Source: Streptomyces europaeiscabiei (GTDB taxonomy: Bacteria; Actinomycetota; Actinomycetes; Streptomycetales; Streptomycetaceae). From it: a stretch of DNA of 35,134 bases. The stretch spans positions 1 to 35,134 of the forward strand of contig NZ_LRTR01000722.1 of the NCBI RefSeq assembly GCF_001550375.1, written 5' to 3'. The notes beneath the pieces were generated by a model. The model saw only the letters and a program-made list of their open reading frames with translations. It did no database searches and was not told the DNA's origin. Made by a program: the position numbers and the translations under genes. Positions within the stretch are counted from its first letter, which is position 1. The number at the start of each line of letters is the position of its first letter. This document shows, in pieces, positions 33,318 to 35,134 of this stretch.

Positions 33318-33347
33318 ATCGTGACAGCCGTCGTCGACGGGCGTCAA
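33318..33347 (-). promoter_or_regulatory. Promoter of leader peptide / ssuE operon
   Basis: TTGACG at 33347-33342 and CACGAT at 33323-33318, spaced 18 nt. The -10 ends 7 nt before the leader-peptide ATG, so transcription would start at the ATG. CGTCGACG, a palindrome, lies in the spacer. Confidence 0.5.
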
Positions 33348-33411
33348 GGAGAACCCGACCGGTCTCGTATCCCGGACCATTGAATTTCACGAACGTGTGA
33401 CAGGGAAACCC

Positions 33412-33441
33412 TTGAACGGGCTGGAAATAAGCGCGCATTCT
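33412..33441 (+). promoter_or_regulatory. Promoter of divergent LysR gene, leaderless
   Basis: TTGAAC (33412-33417) and CATTCT (33436-33441), spaced 18 nt. The -10 ends 6 nt before GTG 33448, consistent with a leaderless transcript and with the lack of a Shine-Dalgarno. Confidence 0.5.
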
Positions 33442-33447
33442 GCTGCC

Positions 33448-34362
33448 GTGCGGACAGAACAACTGGAATACATCACTGCGGTGATCAGGCTCGGTTCCTT
33501 GCGCCGGGCCGCCGAGGAACTGCGTCTCTCCCAGCCCGCGTTGAGCGAGACCGTGCGGAATCTGGAACGTGAACTCGGGGTCGATCTGCTGGAGCGCAAG
33601 CGTTCCGGCGCGACGATGAGCGCATCGGGCCGGGAACTGTTGCCGCACGTCGTCGGGGTGCTGGACGCGGTGGACCGACTGCGGGCCGCGGCGGGCGAAC
33701 AGCACCGCATCAGCCGGACGGTCCGGCTGGGCACGGTCTACGCGGCGACCGTGCCGCTGCTCATCCCGGTGATCCGCGACTTCCGCGCCACGCATCCCCT
33801 CACCCAGGTCGAGGTGGTCGGCGCCCAGCAGACCGACATCCACCGGGGCCTGCTGGAGGGCTCCTTCGACCTCGGGCTCGTCAACCACCTCGACGGCGAC
33901 GACGTGCCCGCCGAGTTCGAGTCCACCGAACTGCTGCGGGGCCGCCCGGTGGTGGTGGTCCGTCCGGACAGTCCGCTGGCGTCCGCGGCGGCGGTGTCCG
34001 TGGACGATCTGCTCGGCGTACCGCTGATCGGGATGCGCTCGGGGTACGTCATGCACCGCTACGTGCACCGGCTCCTCGACGGCCGCGACCCCGCCTTCGC
34101 GTACTCCACCGACGGTGCCGAGATGGGCAAGCTACTGGTCGCGGAGGGGCTCGGGGCGACGGTCCTGCCGGACTTCAGCGTGATCGACGACCCCCTGGAG
34201 CGGCGGGGCGCTCTCGTCCACCGGCCGATCGCCGGTGACACCACACGGGTCCTGCTGATGCTCCAGCGCCGCAGGGCGGACTCCGTACCGCGGGCCGCGG
34301 GGGACCTGCACGAGGCGTTCGTCCGCCGGGCACGGGCGCTGGGCGCCCGGGCGTCCTGCTGA
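33448..34362 (+). CDS. LysR-family regulator, probable regulator of the ssu locus
   Basis: 304 residues. The N-terminal winged helix is clear: TEQLEYITAVIRLGSLRRAA, then EELRLSQPALSETVRNLERE. The effector domain includes VRLGTVYAATVPLLIPVIRD and the DLGLVNHLDGDD region. It is divergent from the leader peptide and ssuE operon, the usual place for a CysB/Cbl-like or related regulator of sulfur genes, though the protein itself is not obviously CysB. GTG 33448 is preferred over ATG 33397 because family members begin (V/M)RTEQLEYI and a -10 box lies 6 nt upstream. It ends in a hairpin shared with the convergent MMPL gene. Confidence 0.9.
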   Translation: MRTEQLEYITAVIRLGSLRRAAEELRLSQPALSETVRNLERELGVDLLERKRSGATMSASGRELLPHVVGVLDAVDRLRAAAGEQHRISRTVRLGTVYAATVPLLIPVIRDFRATHPLTQVEVVGAQQTDIHRGLLEGSFDLGLVNHLDGDDVPAEFESTELLRGRPVVVVRPDSPLASAAAVSVDDLLGVPLIGMRSGYVMHRYVHRLLDGRDPAFAYSTDGAEMGKLLVAEGLGATVLPDFSVIDDPLERRGALVHRPIAGDTTRVLLMLQRRRADSVPRAAGDLHEAFVRRARALGARASC

Positions 34363-34373
34363 GCCGGGCGCCC
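34341..34373. terminator. Bidirectional hairpin terminator between LysR and MMPL genes
   Basis: Perfect 10-bp arms GGGCGCCCGG (34341-34350) and CCGGGCGCCC (34364-34373) with a 13-nt loop. The stem covers the LysR stop codon region and ends 5 nt before the MMPL stop, serving both convergent genes. Confidence 0.75.
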
Positions 34374-34378
34374 GTTGG

Positions 34379-35134
34379 TCACCGTTCGCCGTGGGCCCGC
34401 GCCTCGCCGGAGCCCGGGCTCCCCGGCCACCAGGCACGCTCGCCGAGGTCCCGTACCAGCGCCGGCACCAGCAGCGAGCGCACCACGAGGGTGTCGAGGA
34501 GGACTCCGAAGGCCACGATGAAGGCGATCTGGGCGAGGAAGGCGAGCGGGATCACGCCCAGCGCGGCGAACGTCGCGGCGAGCACCACGCCCGCGGAGGT
34601 GATGACCCCGCCCGTGCTGACCAGCCCGCGCAGCACGCCCTGGCGTACGCCGTGCCGCAGGGACTCCTCGCGGACCCGGGACATGAGGAAGATGTTGTAG
34701 TCGACGCCCAGCGCGACGAGGAACACGAACCCGTAGAGGGGTACCGACGGGTCGGTGCCGGTGAACCCGAACACGTGCCGGAAGACGAGTGCGGAGACGC
34801 CCAGCGTGGCGAGGAAGTTCAGGGCGACCGTGGCGACCAGCAGGACAGGCAGCAGCAGGGAGCGCAGCAGGCCCGTCAGGATGAGCAGGATGAGGGCGAG
34901 GACGACCGGGACGATCAGCGTGCGGTCGCGTTCGGCGGTGCGCAGGGTGTCGTACTGCTGTGCGGTGCGGCCGCCGACGAGGGCGTCCGCGCCGGGCACG
35001 GCGTGCAGGGCGGCCCGCAGTCGGGCCACCGTCCGCCTGGCGGCGTCGCTGTCCGCGGCGGCGTCCAGGGTGACGTCGACCCGGACACGTCCGTCGACGA
35101 CCAGTGGTTGGCCGCCGTGTCGCCAGGATCCGGT
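34379..35134 (-). CDS. MMPL-family (RND-type) exporter, C-terminal part; 5' end outside window
   Basis: At least 251 C-terminal residues, with the frame open to the right edge. Four or more hydrophobic helices are present, along with the MMPL motif PLYGFVFLVALGVDYNIFLM followed by SRVREES, whose Asp and Tyr sit in the proton relay. Further helices read STGGVITSAGVVLAATFAAL and FIVAFGVLLDTLVVRSLLVP. The edge segment (TGSWRHGGQPLVVDG) is part of the periplasmic loop domain. MMPL proteins export lipids, siderophores or drugs; the substrate is unknown here. It is convergent with LysR. Confidence 0.92.
   Translation of the reverse strand, partial: TGSWRHGGQPLVVDGRVRVDVTLDAAADSDAARRTVARLRAALHAVPGADALVGGRTAQQYDTLRTAERDRTLIVPVVLALILLILTGLLRSLLLPVLLVATVALNFLATLGVSALVFRHVFGFTGTDPSVPLYGFVFLVALGVDYNIFLMSRVREESLRHGVRQGVLRGLVSTGGVITSAGVVLAATFAALGVIPLAFLAQIAFIVAFGVLLDTLVVRSLLVPALVRDLGERAWWPGSPGSGEARAHGER

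Noticed and set aside
1..35134. CRISPR arrays, tRNA or rRNA genes, phage att sites
   Set aside because: No regularly spaced repeats of 25-40 bp with unique spacers, no cloverleaf or rRNA-like segments and no integrase were seen by eye; a tRNAscan or CRISPR search would confirm.

Overview
The window is high-GC actinobacterial chromosome, very probably Streptomyces. The signs are strong third-position GC, frequent GTG/TTG starts, several starts that look leaderless, a DmdR/IdeR-type iron box, DasR-like chitinase promoter elements and rare TTA (bldA) codons. I see no rRNA, tRNA, CRISPR array, phage or intact insertion sequence. It reads as a chromosomal stretch of mostly independent metabolic, stress and transport loci, with two decayed genes and several lineage-variable cassettes.

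Layout. 1-3.3 kb: two leftward ABC half-transporters behind an iron box; their stop/start junction is triplicated as a 30-bp tandem repeat. 3.5-7 kb: a YtcJ-type amidohydrolase, a DyP-type peroxidase and a two-repeat hypothetical. 7.1-9.7 kb: an MFS pump and a divergent MarR regulator around a palindrome-rich intergenic region, then an RpiB-like isomerase. 9.7-14.2 kb: a leftward operon of a double-FHA ABCG-like transporter, an SH3-like protein and a Ser/Thr kinase, resembling the mycobacterial Rv1747/PknF pair. 14.7-15.4 kb: a frameshifted SnoaL-like pseudogene, a perfect 15-bp hairpin that overlaps the next Shine-Dalgarno, and a DUF1905 gene. 15.5-19.8 kb: aldo/keto reductase with divergent LysR, then an XRE regulator with an outside domain and a divergent secreted protein.

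19.9-22 kb: a membrane-anchored alpha/beta hydrolase with two early TTA codons and a divergent TetR regulator. 22.2-25.8 kb: DinB-like protein, adenosine deaminase, glyoxalase-fold protein and an actinobacterial hypothetical with a likely HTH. 25.8-28.8 kb: a second aldo/keto reductase, a 17-bp tandem repeat, a secreted GH19 chitinase with DasR-like promoter elements, and a protein that appears to stop inside its NTF2-like C-terminal domain. 29-30.7 kb: acyl-CoA dehydrogenase-like protein behind a hairpin/direct-repeat operator, and a GNAT acetyltransferase.

30.7-34.4 kb is a sulfonate-sulfur locus: ssuE (FMN reductase), a decayed SfnB/DszC-type monooxygenase gene, and ssuD (alkanesulfonate monooxygenase). 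It is preceded by a 27-residue leader peptide with a single cysteine codon near its end and a divergent LysR gene; both look leaderless. SsuE would supply reduced FMN to SsuD, and the leader peptide suggests cysteine-responsive control. The window ends inside an MMPL exporter gene.
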